Made by a program: the position numbers and the translations under genes. Of a stretch of DNA of 64,000 nt, positions 1 through 11,495 are shown piece after piece; within the stretch, counting starts at the first letter, position 1; every line of letters begins with the position of its first letter. The stretch comes from Hypericum androsaemum (lineage: Eukaryota; Streptophyta; Magnoliopsida; Malpighiales; Hypericaceae), in NCBI GenBank assembly GCA_963995505.1, contig OZ023197.1, positions 8,545,827 to 8,609,826 on the forward strand. The letters run 5' to 3'. Below the pieces are notes generated by a model, which made no database searches, was not told the DNA's origin, and was given only the letters and a program-made list of their open reading frames with translations.

Positions 1-463
1 AATGATATTGATCACGATAATGCATTATTTTATGGGTAAATTGTCTTCATATTCTTGGAATTTACTTAAATTACTATTTTAGTCCCTGCTATTTCGAAAT
101 CGAAAATTTAGTACCTCTAATTTGCTTTTATTGTACTCTTAGGTCCCTCGTTGACGTCATCATTCGATTTATTATATTTTAATCATTTCTACGTTATACC
201 CTTACTTTAAATTTAAAAAACAAATCTTCCACCCTCAATCGCCGGATCTGTCCTCCCTTATCTCGATCCCGATCCCGGTCCCACTTGCCTCACAGTCACC
301 GCCGGCAGCATCGCTCACCATGGGAAGGAAGCCGAAAACAGAGAATTTCTCTCTCCAACACCGTCGTCCATCTCCTTCATTGCGAAAAAAAAATGAATCG
401 ACCTCCTCTGTTGGCGGTGAGCGATGGAGTCGGTGACGGGACATGTTTGGTATAAAAGCATAA

Positions 464-2106
464 GACTATGTTTATTGGTGAGCGAAACCAACCCGTTCAC
501 CAAATAAATAATTAATTTCTCTCTCATCAAACTACTATTCAATTCAGCCTAATCTAACCCAATCTTTTACCATCTTTATTGGTGATCTCATTCAATCTGC
601 TCGCTAAGTAAATAATTAATTTCTCTCTCATCCATATATTATCTATAATTTTATTTAGAGATAATTACAGAATCCTAGGGTATGGTGAAATAGATCCCGA
701 GGACCCTGTAGTTTTCTTACTAATTGCTGAGCCCCTGTAGTTTGGTTATTATTATACTTTCGGGTCTCTCGTTGACGTCATGAGTCTTTTTTTCAATTTT
801 TGTCTAGGAAATGACAGATATACCCTTAAACCAAAAAAAACTTCATCTTCAACCCACCACCCAATAGAAAAAAAATATTTTGGTCCCAAATTTGTTTCAC
901 CCATCGTGTGCCCCATCTTAAAACCAATCACCAAAACCCATCATCTTCCCCAAAAAGTAGTTCCCTTCTTCATCTTTTCCCAATTAAAATCCATCACCCA
1001 CCATTGACCTATGTTCCTGGGTTCCAAAAGCATCTGTTCATCTCCACAAGCAAGAACAAACAAACTTAATTGGCTTCAACATGCAGAACCAAATTCATGC
1101 AATTCAATCAATACGAAATTCAATGGTAGTCGGAGGCAACTTTCTTCGGCTTCTTCTCCTTGTAATTTCACCAGTGGGATATGAGAGGTCAGGGTTTGGG
1201 AATCCTCATCTTCCTCGAATTAGTGTTGTTGATGGGATCTCGTCCCGATTAAGAAATTCCCCAAGCGGGGGAAGTTCCGTTGCCGATGGAGGATCTCCCA
1301 TGGCTACAGTCGAGTAGTAGGGAAGGGAGAAGCCTGGGAGGTACTCGCGACTTACTAGGGGCGTGAGTCGAGTACCGTGAACAGCCGCGGTGTGCACCGG
1401 GGGCCAGGATGTGGCCGGTCGCATCGCCGGTGCGGTTGTTGGCGTCGGTAGGAGAGGGGGTAATGGATTGCCGCTGCTGGACCCGTCATCAGGCTGCCTC
1501 TCTAGTGCCTTCAGCCGCTGGCCCACCTCCTCCAGTTGGTGGCGCTCCTCCCCGACTTCGTTGCTGGGCTCGTCGGCGGGACGCTTTTTCAGTGTTCTCG
1601 GCGGGATGTTTTAAAGAAGAAGATGTCTTTTTTATTTTGTGTGTAAGGGCATAAAAGTTATTTCTATGACAAAAAAGGATGGAAAAAAATGTTGACATCA
1701 GCCATGGATCAGAATGTATAATAATAATCAAACTACAGGGGCTCAGTAATTAGTAGGAAAACTACAGGGTCCTCAGAGTCTATTTGACTATACCCTGAGG
1801 TCCTCTCAGTAATTATCTCTTTAATATATGTTTACAAATAAATTGCAATGAATATATAAATTGTAATTAAAAGATAATTTTATTTCTTATAACCACACAA
1901 ATAATATCCACCTATATATATTTTAACGAATAAAATTATGTTATGTGTCATTAGGATTAGGTTAAGATAGTAAAAGAAAAAAAGGCCCGATCGCTGCGCG
2001 GCTGGCCGAGCCGCTCGGCCCATTTCTTTTGCTTTTCCATTTTTTTTAATTGTTTGCTTGCCATGGAGCGGTGAGCGATTGGGGCCGCTCACAGCTAAAC
2101 TTAGTC
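464..2106. mobile_element. Tourist/PIF-Harbinger-like MITE
   Basis: The left end GACTATGTTTATTGGTGAGC matches the reverse complement of the right end (GACTAAGTTTAGCTGTGAGC) with a few mismatches. TAA lies directly outside both ends (461-463 and 2107-2109), matching the 3-bp target duplication of the PIF/Harbinger superfamily. An internal direct repeat near the left end repeats an AAATAAATAATTAATTTCTC block at about 505 and 609. No transposase is present. A second element (657-1820) sits inside and accounts for most of the length. Confidence 0.6.
657..1820. mobile_element. TIR element nested in the Tourist-like MITE
   Basis: The ends AGAGATAATTAC and its complement enclose TIRs of about 150 bp. 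Blocks such as GAGGACCCTGTAGTTTTC at about 699 recur inverted near 1757-1775. Its subterminal sequence (a Pu-rich 'tctctcgttgacgtcat' motif) resembles the TIR of the outer element, so the two appear to be related families. The centre (about 1190-1610) is much more GC-rich than its surroundings and could be captured host sequence, but no protein family is recognised there. Confidence 0.55.
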
Positions 2107-2259
2107 TAACAACCCAGAAAATGGCAATAATCAATAAGAACCCAGAAAACCAAGATCATTGAGAAATCTAAAATTGGAGACCACCCAGGTGAGAAAATCA
2201 TTAAACAATAATCCAAAATTGGAGCCCACGCCTACTTCATAACAGGAGAGCAATAATTC

Positions 2260-2920
2260 TAGACCTGGCCATTGTTAGAATTTGATTCGTGATTCGATTC
2301 GATTCGTTCTCAATTCGATTCGATTCGGTCACAATTCGATTCGTCCAAAATTCGATTCGAATTCGTCAAGAGACGAATTGAATACGGTTTAAAATTTCTA
2401 CAATTCGTCAAACCGGAGAATTGAATTCGAATTCGAGTATCTAATTCGATTCAAGTCTAATTCGTATAAATTCGATTAAAATTCGTCCATATTATATATA
2501 TATTTTTAAAAAGTACCAAGAAGTACTTATTTTACTATCTAATTATGTCATTAAGTAGAGCAAAAGATACGTAGGTAACTTAATTTGGTACATTAAATGC
2601 AAGTCTAATCTTTAATTTGTTTCTTTTTCTCCAAAAATGTTCAATATTAAACCTTAATTTTGAAATACATCAAAAAATGCAAAATTTTGAATTTTTTAAA
2701 AAATATTACGAAAATTTTGAAAGTTTTCAAAAAATTTGGTTGTTTTAAATTTTTTTATTCAATATTAGAATTAACAAAATAATTCGAATTCGATTCGAAT
2801 AATCATAATTCGTATTCGATTCGACTTTGGACGAATTGAATACGGTTTAAGGTTTTGATGAATTCGAATTCGAACCAATTCGATTCAAATTTGACCCAAT
2901 TCAATTCGTGGTTAGGTCTA
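2260..2920. mobile_element. hAT-like MITE rich in ATTCGA repeats
   Basis: The ends are TAGACCTGGCCA at the left and the inverted form of TAGACCTAACCA at the right. They are flanked by AATAATTC (2252-2259) and AGTAATTC (2921-2928), an 8-bp target duplication with one change, as expected for hAT elements. Subterminal regions on both sides are arrays of short ATTCGATTCG/GAATTCG repeats, which could be transposase binding sites. No coding sequence is seen. Confidence 0.7.
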
Positions 2921-3375
2921 AGTAATTCAACAATAAAGATACGAACTACATAAGAAAAGAAAGGGGAAAAGAAAAAGGGAATTAAAGTGTAATGAAATGG
3001 AAAAGAAGGAAAGAGAAAGGAAGGAGAGATTTTGAGAAGGGGAGGGAGAGGGGGAGGGGGAGCTGCAGCGGCAAAAATGGTGGCTTTAAAGTAAGGGTAT
3101 GATAGTTGCCGGAGATTTTAATTATGAGAGAAGACCGCCAATTTGTTAGAAGCTCGCGAGAGCAGATAGAGAGAGGGCATACATTTTTTTTAATTTAAAG
3201 TAACTGTATAACAGTCATTTCTATGATTAAAATATAATAAATCAAATGATGACGTCAACGAGTAATCTGAGAGTATAATAAAAACAAACTAAGGAATCAA
3301 AGTTTTAGTTTTAAAATAGTAGGGACTAAAATAATAATTTAAATAAACTCCATGAATCTGAGATCAATTACGGCG

Positions 3376-3928
3376 ATTGTATTCCAGTGAGGATAAGGCT
3401 TGATTTGCGGGGTCCAGATGCTCTAATAACGTCACCCGTGATGTAGTTTCCTCCCAAACAAACTTAGTTATTCTTAATCTTTTAAATTTCGACCCTATTT
3501 AGAGAACCGTTTCTTATATTATTTTATATTTGTAAAGGTTGAGGTCAAATTAAAGTTCTTTGGCGGCCGAGTTTTAGACATTGAGGAATGTACCTCCTAG
3601 TCCTTGGCAACCGAGTTTTGGGTGCTTGTCCTGGGGCTCGAATGGATACGGGAGAGGGCTTACCATAGAGTACTGGTCAAGGTGAACTCCTCCTTAGTTA
3701 TTCTCTATGTTGGGCGTGATAAAGCACGAGACCATCCTTTAGCGATCCTTATACATTAGGCCTGGAGACTATTAACTCGCGACAGAAATATTTGGATATA
3801 ACATAATTGGAGAGAATAATAGAATTGCTCAAGTCCTCTCAAAATATGATTAATGAATAAAGATTAGAGAGCGAGATTGTCTAAGGAACTAAAATTATCT
3901 TACTATAATAAAAAAAATACTATTTTTA
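3376..3928. other. Intergenic stretch, nothing recognised
   Basis: No ORF of note, RNA gene or inverted repeat was recognised between the outer long-TIR element and the next MITE. Confidence 0.4.
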
Positions 3929-4332
3929 GGGGGACCGGATTTGGTTCTGGAGGCCAAATCCAGCACGGTGCTGGAGGATTTTTATTGAAGGACACGCGGA
4001 GACTATTTTGCAAAAATGCAGAAATACAGGGGTGCAAAATAAAAAAAGTCCACAACTATTGAATCATTATTGGGTAAACCATTGAATCGTAACTGAATAA
4101 ACCATTGAATCGTAACTGAGTAAACCATTGAATCGTAACTGGGACGGACCCCGATTTAGCCGGGACGAGAAAAAACGGACCATTGAATCATAACCAGGTA
4201 GACCATTGAATCATAACCAGGTAGACCATTGAATCATAATTAAGTGAACCATTGAATCATAACTAAATCAACCATTGAATCGTCCTGGACGGTCCTGGTT
4301 GGATTTGGCATTCCAGGACCAAATCCGCTCCC
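3929..4332. mobile_element. Small TIR element (MITE) with internal 23-bp repeats
   Basis: The left end carries GGATTTGGTTCTGGAGGCCAAATCC. The right end read in reverse gives GGATTTGGTCCTGGAATGCC followed by AAATCC, so about 45 bp form a TIR that is itself partly self-complementary. T-rich TTTTTAG-like sequence flanks both sides, but an exact duplication is not certain. The interior is mostly the 23-bp tandem repeat at 4058-4283. No coding potential. Confidence 0.55.
4058..4283. repeat. Tandem 23-bp repeat ATTGAATCRTAACTGRGTARACC
   Basis: Eight recognisable 23-24 bp units begin with ATTGAATC and end in ACC. They are interrupted once by about 30 bp at 4148-4178. Unit-to-unit changes are mostly transitions. 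The array lies wholly inside the small TIR element, so it probably amplified with it. Confidence 0.8.
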
Positions 4333-4429
4333 AATTTTTTTAGGTAGTTTGGTGTCACAATTGGAAATGTCAAAACTGCTCCTAAATATTAAAACATTAA
4401 ATCCAATTCCAAACCACAAAACTCAAATC

Positions 4430-5140
4430 CCAAACACCAAACCTAAAATCACCAACCCTGTACCCCCGGACTCGGACCCTTGGATCCTAGACTGTGGACC
4501 ACCAGACCCCAGGCCGCAGACCACCATACCTTCGAGACTCTCGGACCGCCGACCCCGAACCCCACACCACGGACCCCGGACCACCGAAATCCTTGGAGCC
4601 CCGACCCACCGGACCACGGACCCGGGACCGCCAGACCCTAGACCACTGGACACCCGGCCCACCAAAGTCCCAACTCCGGACCACCGAACCACGGACCCCC
4701 AAACTGTCAGACCCCCAGACCACCGACTCCCGGACCCCCGGACCACCGAACCCCCGACCCCCGGACCACTGGGCCACAGACACCGGGCCACGGATCCCCT
4801 GACCCCTGGACCACAGACCCTCGGACCACGAACACTTAGACCACCAGACCGCCTGACCAACCGAAGCACCGGACCCCCGACCCCGGACCACGGACCCCTG
4901 GACAACCAGACCGCCGAACCACTGGACCCCGACCCCTGGAAAACCAGACCGCCGAACCACCGGACCCCGACCCCGGACCACAGACCCCCATCCCCGGACC
5001 ACGGACCCCCGAACCCTCGACCTAGGACCACCGGACCCCTGATCCCGAACCCTCGGACCGCCAGGCCCCCGACCCTGGATCACCGGACCTCTGACTCCAG
5101 ACTTCCCACCGACCATAGATCCCGACTCCCGGAACCCCGG
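4430..5140. repeat. C-rich minisatellite (GGACCACCGGACCCC-type)
   Basis: About 700 bp of imperfect short repeats on a CCGGACC / ACCACGGACC theme. They are strongly C-rich on the plus strand, with few T residues, and start about 100 bp beyond the small TIR element. Long ORFs on both strands here encode only Pro/Thr/Arg/Asp-rich or Gly/Ser/Val-rich low complexity. They are a by-product of a stop-poor repeat. Confidence 0.85.
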
Positions 5141-6107
5141 ACCATGTTCTTTTTTTATTTTTATACAGCTTAAAAAAGAAAATTATTGAACGACATGTTT
5201 TGCAAATTTTGAAACAGAACAGTACTTCTATCGCACGTGCGTATTTGCTAGTTTTAATATCAAACTAAGGAGGAAATAATAATTCAAAAGCCAAACTTTT
5301 CGCTCACCAGATTCAATTTTGGCGAGGGATTGAATTGATTTGTTTTAAAGAATTCATATCAGAAAACTTATTTCTTTTCATGTTTAGATATTAACACAAT
5401 TCATTAATAGATCCTAACTGCTCTTTCTTGGCAAGATTATGAAATTCTTCCGCAAATCCAGAACATAATATTTTTTATTTGTATATAACTATGGAAAAAT
5501 TTAATAATATTTATGAAATCATTTATGCATAAATTCTACAGCAGTTTAAGTTAGAATTCATTTATATATGAAACAAAATTCTATAAGGTGGCGTTGTAAA
5601 TATCTAAAAAATCCAGGGTCCAAATTTTAGATGTATCATGGCGTAAAAATTTATGTTTACAAAAAAAAAATCTATTTCACTTGCAACTACCAGTGATGTT
5701 GATTATAGAAGGGGCCATTGTAGGTGAATGCAGAGGATATGCTGCATAATAACTTGCAACTATAATGGAGCACTCCTGAAGTACTGGGAGAAGTGCTCTC
5801 TTTGAGCTCCATCACTCCAACAGATACTCTCATAACTAATTACGAGACGAAAGAATCGGAAACCCGACCAATCATTATATTGTGTATAAAGTATATTACA
5901 TGATTATGGTACATCATGCTTTTAACGTTTCACATCACCAAAGTAATATGTGTTTTTCAATGTACATTCAACAATGAACTCCTCAAACAGAGTGGAGTTG
6001 GTGAGAACAGCCCGTAAAACAGCAACGCTAGCACGGATAGGGCACATAATGAAGCCAGCTATAAAATACGTATAATGTAGCCGGGTACGAAATGCAGAAA
6101 ACAATAC
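5141..6107. other. Intergenic AT-rich region downstream of the LITAF gene
   Basis: AT-rich sequence containing the 3' flank of the minus-strand LITAF/GILP gene. No other gene, TIR or repeat array was recognised. A polyadenylation site for the gene must lie here, but no single strong signal stands out. Confidence 0.4.
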
Positions 6108-7742
6108 TCATAAAGCAGGTAGCGCAAAGCTCGGTTGAGTCCACTGAGGAGGATCCATTACCACACAAGGATCTGACTTCTCATAATCCGCAACCTTCAA
6201 GATGTTAAACAAAGAAACCAAGAGATGATCAACACGCAGCTGCAAATACTTACTAGTTATAGTGAAACCAAGGTGTTGCTTAACGAAAAAATGGTACCTT
6301 CTCTTTGCAATTAGGACAATAATGGTACTTATGCCAGAGACAGTCCGTGCATGGGCAAAGGAAGCACCATCCAAGCATCATTGGCATCATGCAGCCAACA
6401 ACAGCAGCCAGGCTAGGTTTCGATCTGTGTTGCAGATAACATGCAACTTTTAGGAAGACAAAGCGGAGAAGTATAATTGCAGAGTTTAATGGCTTCCCTA
6501 AATATAACTGCTCATTTTTTCTACAGGATTGCAGCCAACCACAAAAGAGCAGAAGGCAGAATTACGAAGGGAGAACCATTCAAGAAGGGGATGATAGTTT
6601 AGGCAAAACATTCAAGTTTGTCTTCAAAGAAAAATGGAAATCGATGATACAAACAATGAGAAACAGATAAAAGTTAGTGCGTGAAAACTATCAAAACACA
6701 GATGTAACATAAACAGATTCATTAATGTTAAAAAAAGATAACGGCATGATACTGCCTGATGCATAGATTATCCGCTTATCACTTATCTTCTGTTCTTCAT
6801 TCCAGTAGCACACAGAAAAACCAAACACTTCATAGTCCATGTGAATAGAACTCGATAAACGATCTCTCCGGAACAATCACAACAAGACCCTGTCCATCCT
6901 TTGAACGATCTCATTTCTAAAGCTCACTATGAAAACAATAAACATAGCTCCCAACAGCATTAAGAGTTGCAAGTCTGTCGGTAAGAGCAGGTCTCCGAGA
7001 GTTCAAATACCATTCAAACAAGAAATAATAGACAATATCAGTATCCCTTGTAAACCACGTTATAAAACACAGTCAATACACAATATCCGCGGCCCTAGCT
7101 ACCCCTCTGAAATAACATCATCCAAACAAGTTTTGAGCCATGATATACCAACCCAGACAAATCACGAAGAATCGTGTGCCCAACAAACACCAAGTAAATA
7201 TTTCACAAAACGAAGTACGATACAACAGAGATTTCAACCAAGTAAAACACCCTCCCTTTAGCCTTCAACCAGCCAAGCAGTGGTTTCACATTACGCCTTC
7301 TCTTCAATCACATGTAAAACAGTCATCATCTCTTCTACTGCTATGGGTTCATAGACTAAGACACCACGGGTTCGATTCGAACCCAGTTTAATCGGCCAAG
7401 TGGGTGTCCGGATAAAAGCGCAATTCCAACAAAAAAAAAACATAAGTGAACCCTAATAGACCCAAGTTGAGGTTTGACCAAGTGAACACAAACCCACCAA
7501 AAAAATTCCAAACAAGACCGGCACGCACGCAAAGAGGAGGAGCAGTACCGGACGAGGGTAAGACCGGAATTTCCGCAGTGGAGGCAGCTGAAGGGGGCGG
7601 GAGTGTCGCGGTACATGGTCTGCTGGATCGGAGCCCCGTTCGGGTGTCCGAACATGGCGTTGGGAGGGATCATCCCGCCCTGGTACGGGTTCTGGCCCAC
7701 GTAGTACGGAACCCCGAGGGCAGGTTCGTCTTTTCCCCCCAT
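6108..7742 (-). CDS. GILP: LITAF-domain protein, GILP-like (three exons)
   Basis: Joining 7742-7549, 6424-6298 and 6194-6108 on the minus strand gives a continuous 135-aa protein with GT-AG introns and matching phases. The first part (MGGKDEPALGVPYY, then a Pro/Gly/Asn-rich stretch) leads to the CxxC half of the LITAF zinc site (CLHCG, about residues 54-58). The middle exon adds the hydrophobic membrane-inserting segment (residues about 70-95) and the second half HYCPNCKEK. The last exon encodes the conserved tail with DPPQWTQP. In Arabidopsis the GSH-induced LITAF protein sits at the plasma membrane and restrains LSD1-linked hypersensitive cell death; the role here is inferred from family membership. 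Length is normal for the plant family and no lesion is visible. It is the only gene between two repeat-rich stretches. Confidence 0.9.
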
Positions 7743-9342
7743 CTTCCTTGTTTACCTTTCTCTCTCTCTCTTTCTTCCCGGAGACAACTATTTGAAGGTA
7801 GGTACCCAAATGGGAAGCGACGAAGGCAGAGGAAGGTTTTTATTTGTTGGGGAATTTGATGCCAAGTTGTGGACTATTCTATGGTTGGATTAAGTTTAGA
7901 TATAGTCCTGCTATTTAGATAAGTTACGGGTTTGATCCTAAACTTTTAGGAAATTATCTTTTGGTCCAAACCAACTTTACAGTCTAATTTGCTATACATA
8001 AACCATAGAGTTGGTTGGATCAAAGCAATTCAAACAAAAAAGAACCATGAACCACCATAACTCGGTGGGTTACCACTATCTTTATAAATTTAATGATATC
8101 GGGACGTGAAATTTTATTAATTTAGAAAGATGTTAATTGAATAATAAATAAATTAATTTATAGGGCAAATTTATATTTAACAAAAATAAATTTATTTTCA
8201 CAAAGTTTGTACACATATACAATGTACCAAATTTAATGAAATAATTGATAGAGAAAATTCATGGTAAGTACAAAAATTTATAAAATAAATACTTTATTAA
8301 TAAATATTAATTTCAATACTTAAAATTACTTATTGCATAGTGTTCATTGCATAACTTTGTGCGTACAATAAAATAACTATTCTATCTTGAAAGATTGATT
8401 GTATTGGTTTATATCCTACCAAATTTACATGTTCACTCATAAAAAAATTCCTCCAATTTATCAATACAATTCAGCTCTTCATGCTTTTCGGAACAAATCA
8501 AGCGAAAGGAAGCAATCACAGCGGAAACAACTCTTCACATTTTTTCGTTGAAGTTAGAAAAGATGTCACTAAAGCTCTTAAATATATTGAGAAAGATTAT
8601 GGACGAAATTTAACCAGATTTAAATCTTAAGGAAAAACTAACGACCGTATAATCATATTTTACTAAAATTTCATAATTATATGTATTTATAATTTTAGAT
8701 GATTATTAATTTATGATATTGACAAGACTATATATGTATATATAGCTATTTAAAAAAATTATTATATTATTAATATTTGGACACGAGCGACACCAGACAA
8801 AATTATTAATTTTATAAAATATTAACTTATTGAGTATTAATTTATATAGATTCTATTGGCAACCGATAATTTCTAAACATGGTGATGTGATCTAGTTAGT
8901 TTTATTAGTATAAGAAAAAAATATATGTGTATATCGATTCGGCATGTCATGACTTATATCACGACATTCTTATGTAAAAAGTTGTTTCAACAGTTACCAA
9001 GTAAAATTGAATTCAAATTTAAAATATAAGTTTTCGAAGTGCTCGAAAGAAAATAGATCTTTGGAATCGTAACAGATCTGTGTAGATTAACTCTTTCGAA
9101 TCAAATCAGTACACAAACAGATGTTGGGGCACTGAATTAAAATTATCATCTCTCTTTTGTGTAATCGAGGAAATATCAGATGGTTGAATAACGCGTTACA
9201 AAGGGATTGACCAAAAACGACGCTGCACAAAGTAATTGCTGGGAAGCTGCAACCAGTTGACTTGTCAATGCCGGAACGACTTGGTTTTCTGTTTTCACGG
9301 GGTATTTTGCTAGTAAACAAGTTTAATATTTTTACAAATAAT
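7743..9342. other. AT-rich intergenic region upstream of the LITAF gene
   Basis: Pyrimidine-rich sequence just upstream of the LITAF start (7743-7790) is probably its 5' leader or promoter. The remainder (about 7860-9342) is very AT-rich, with no convincing ORF, RNA gene or clear TIR. Confidence 0.4.
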
Positions 9343-10108
9343 ATTGTGATAATCTCAATACTTTCGAGAGATAGTCAATAGGGCATGAAAAGAGTATGTC
9401 ATATACAACGCACAACTAAGTACGAACCACAAACACAAAGGAAAACACAAAAGGAGGGACACAAAATTTGTTCACCCGGTTCGATCCTCAACGATCTACG
9501 TTCGGGGGCGTCCAAGCCAGAAGAGATTCCACTATAACACGCACGCACACGTGGAGCTTCACTCGCTCACTACAATGGATGCCACACTTGGCTCACTCTT
9601 TCTCTCCTCTTCTCTCTTTTCTCTGTTTTTCTCTTTGGAGAGCTTTGGCAATGGCAACAACAACCATTCAATGAGGCAAATGGGGTATTTATAGAGGTAC
9701 CCTCTATTCTAAGTCATTTGGGGCGAGCAGGGGCAAACTTGTCCAATTGCAGCAACTTTTTTCGGTTGAACTGGCGATTGCCAATCAACTGGCGATCGTC
9801 AGTGGACTCTCGTAGAACATCCTGGAGCGGGGTACTAGCGGTCGCTAGTTGACTTGCGCCCGCAAGTCCCAACTAGCAGCCGCTAGTTGGCTGGCGCTCG
9901 CCAGCCCTGCAGCAGCTCCACTTCGCTACTCGTGTGCATTGGTGTTTCGCCTCAACTTCGTCTTCATTACGAGGACACTGGTGTTTCGCCTCAACTTCGT
10001 CTTCACTCGACTCCGCCACTCGAACCTGATCCCCACCTCGATCAATCTCAAAGCTCTTCACTCGAACCACCCGAATACTTCACTCGTACTCAGGCTCCAT
10101 ACCTAACA
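9343..10108 (-). mobile_element. Solo or truncated LTR, minus orientation, related to the LTR at 62163-63395
   Basis: Read on the minus strand, the right edge TGTTAGGTATGGAGCCTGAG matches the start of the LTR at 62163. Its 'gagtacgagtgaag' and TATA-like CTATAAATACCCC also match. At the left, about 9440-9530 matches the end of that LTR (TTGTTCACCCGGTTCGATCC). The left boundary is approximate. No internal retrotransposon sequence adjoins, so this is a solo or heavily truncated LTR. It contains a tandem duplication of about 38 bp (about 9940-10010). Confidence 0.6.
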
Positions 10109-10854
10109 TTAGGGACATCAGCGATATCAATATACCTAGAGCTGTTTCGAACTAAGTTTATAATAATAAACAAGGGGCGTGCTAGTCCCTCAGTCTTTGG
10201 ATACTTTCACTCCGGACCATTTGGACGAAAAGTTACTTTCAGAGTGTTTGGCGATGAGTCCTAATCAGCAATAGATAGTTGATTAGTGGGGTAAATACTA
10301 AATAGCTCTTGATTGGAAAAACTATGAATCGTAACTTTTCCCGACTAGCAATTTTAAATTCCTCAAAAGAATTTTCAGATAAGTAATATCACTTTGTATA
10401 TTGTTTTATCTTCCACAACTCTACTGATGTACGAAAAAAATAGAATCAATAGAATTATTATATTTTCTAAAAATCTAAATTAAAATTTATTTTATGCAAA
10501 ATTTTATATTTAAAGAGATATATTATGTTTTCTAAAAAAAGAGATATATTATGTGTTCGTTAACACTTACAAATATCTAAACACTACTATTTTTTATCGG
10601 CACCTTACCTGAACAATTAGAATCAGCAACCCAATACCAAAACCAGCACCACCCTTAGTACTACCTACCAACGCGCAAATATAAAAAATGTAGTTCATAT
10701 ATATGTAAGAAGTTGTAAAATTATGAATTATTTGAGAAAGATGGCACATTCTAAACTTGAGATAAGTTTCAAACCTAAATTAGAAACTGCAAAGAAAATG
10801 TTGCTAGAACCCCTTTTAATTATAATTATTAAGCGCAACATATCTACTTATTTT
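10109..10854. other. Intergenic sequence, nothing recognised
   Basis: AT-rich DNA between the reversed LTR and the duplicated segment upstream of the PMEI gene. No coding or structural feature was seen. Confidence 0.4.
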
Positions 10855-11345
10855 CTGAAATAGCTTATCCTCGGCAAACCACACGGTTCACACCCCCTAG
10901 TTGCAAACCTTCTAATTGTTGTATTAGTTAAAATTGCTTCCACGCAATTTAACTACTTGATGTCCATTACAACTATTCATCAAATTTAGCCGTTGGTGAA
11001 GTTAAGCCATTCAAAAGTAGATGTCTAGCATGTAGTCATTCTAATCTATTTGGAGCCTTCTCCAATAAATATTTAACAACGTTGCATACTGATCGAACTC
11101 AAAATCTCTCGGTTAAGCTAAGCTGGAATAACTCTCACACTGGTCCGTTCGTTTCTCAAATAGCTGATCCTCGACAAACCACACCCTCTAGTTGCAAAAC
11201 TTTCTAATTGTTGAATTAGTAAAAATTGATTGAACGTCATGTAACTACTCGATGTCCAATTACAACTAATTTATCAAATTTAGCCGCCGATGAATCGAGG
11301 CCATACAAAGGTAGAGGTCTAGCATGAGTTTGTAGCGATCCTAGA
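10855..11345. repeat. Direct duplication of about 190 bp upstream of the PMEI gene
   Basis: Two diverged copies, 10855-11045 and 11155-11345, are offset by about 300 bp. Shared blocks include TCATCAAATTTAGCCG / TTATCAAATTTAGCCG, CTACTTGATGTCCA / CTACTCGATGTCCA and GTCTAGCATG. They lie 150-640 bp upstream of the PMEI start, so the duplication may have doubled regulatory elements. Confidence 0.7.
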
Positions 11346-11447
11346 ACATTCAAATTTAGAAACTATTCTATAATTAGCTTCCTAAAATTAGCTTCCTCTT
11401 TCAACGTATAAATGTAACAATCATCCATGCATTTATCAATAAAAACC

Positions 11448-11454
11448 TATAAAA
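11448..11454 (+). promoter_or_regulatory. TATA box of the PMEI gene
   Basis: TATAAAA lies 42 bp before the start codon, so the leader would be very short. A CATGCA RY-type motif sits just upstream at 11426-11431; in other plant genes such motifs bind B3 factors and favour seed expression, which is only a hint here. Confidence 0.6.
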
Positions 11455-11495
11455 ATTATTTATCCTTCATCCCTCTCTTTCTCCATTAAAGAGAC

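Larger units (their letters stand above)
35..3375. mobile_element. Long-TIR non-autonomous element (MULE-like), outermost of a nest
   Basis: About 200 bp at the left (roughly 36-220) is repeated in inverted orientation at the right (roughly 3185-3374). Shared blocks include TCGTTGACGTCATCAT and TTATTATATTTTAATCAT. Long diverged TIRs without a transposase ORF are typical of non-autonomous Mutator-like elements. The exact ends and target duplication are not clear. The interior holds a Tourist-like MITE (464-2106), a related TIR element (657-1820) and a hAT-like MITE (2260-2920), so most of its length is later insertion. No ORF inside looks like a conserved protein. Confidence 0.6.

Noticed and set aside
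4058..4283. Regular 23-bp repeats resembling a CRISPR-like array
   Set aside because: Units are directly adjacent with no unique spacers, inside a plant MITE; simple tandem repeat.
4349..5173. 274-codon ORF and antisense 202- and 209-codon ORFs
   Set aside because: Low-complexity products of the C-rich minisatellite; frames on both strands are open for the same reason.
7355..7390. tRNA-like GGTTCGATTCGAACC motif
   Set aside because: It is a palindrome next to the LITAF gene, without acceptor or anticodon stems or box A at proper distance.
7446..7859. Plus-strand ORFs over the first LITAF exon
   Set aside because: Antisense shadows of the minus-strand GILP-like coding exon, with no protein-like motifs.
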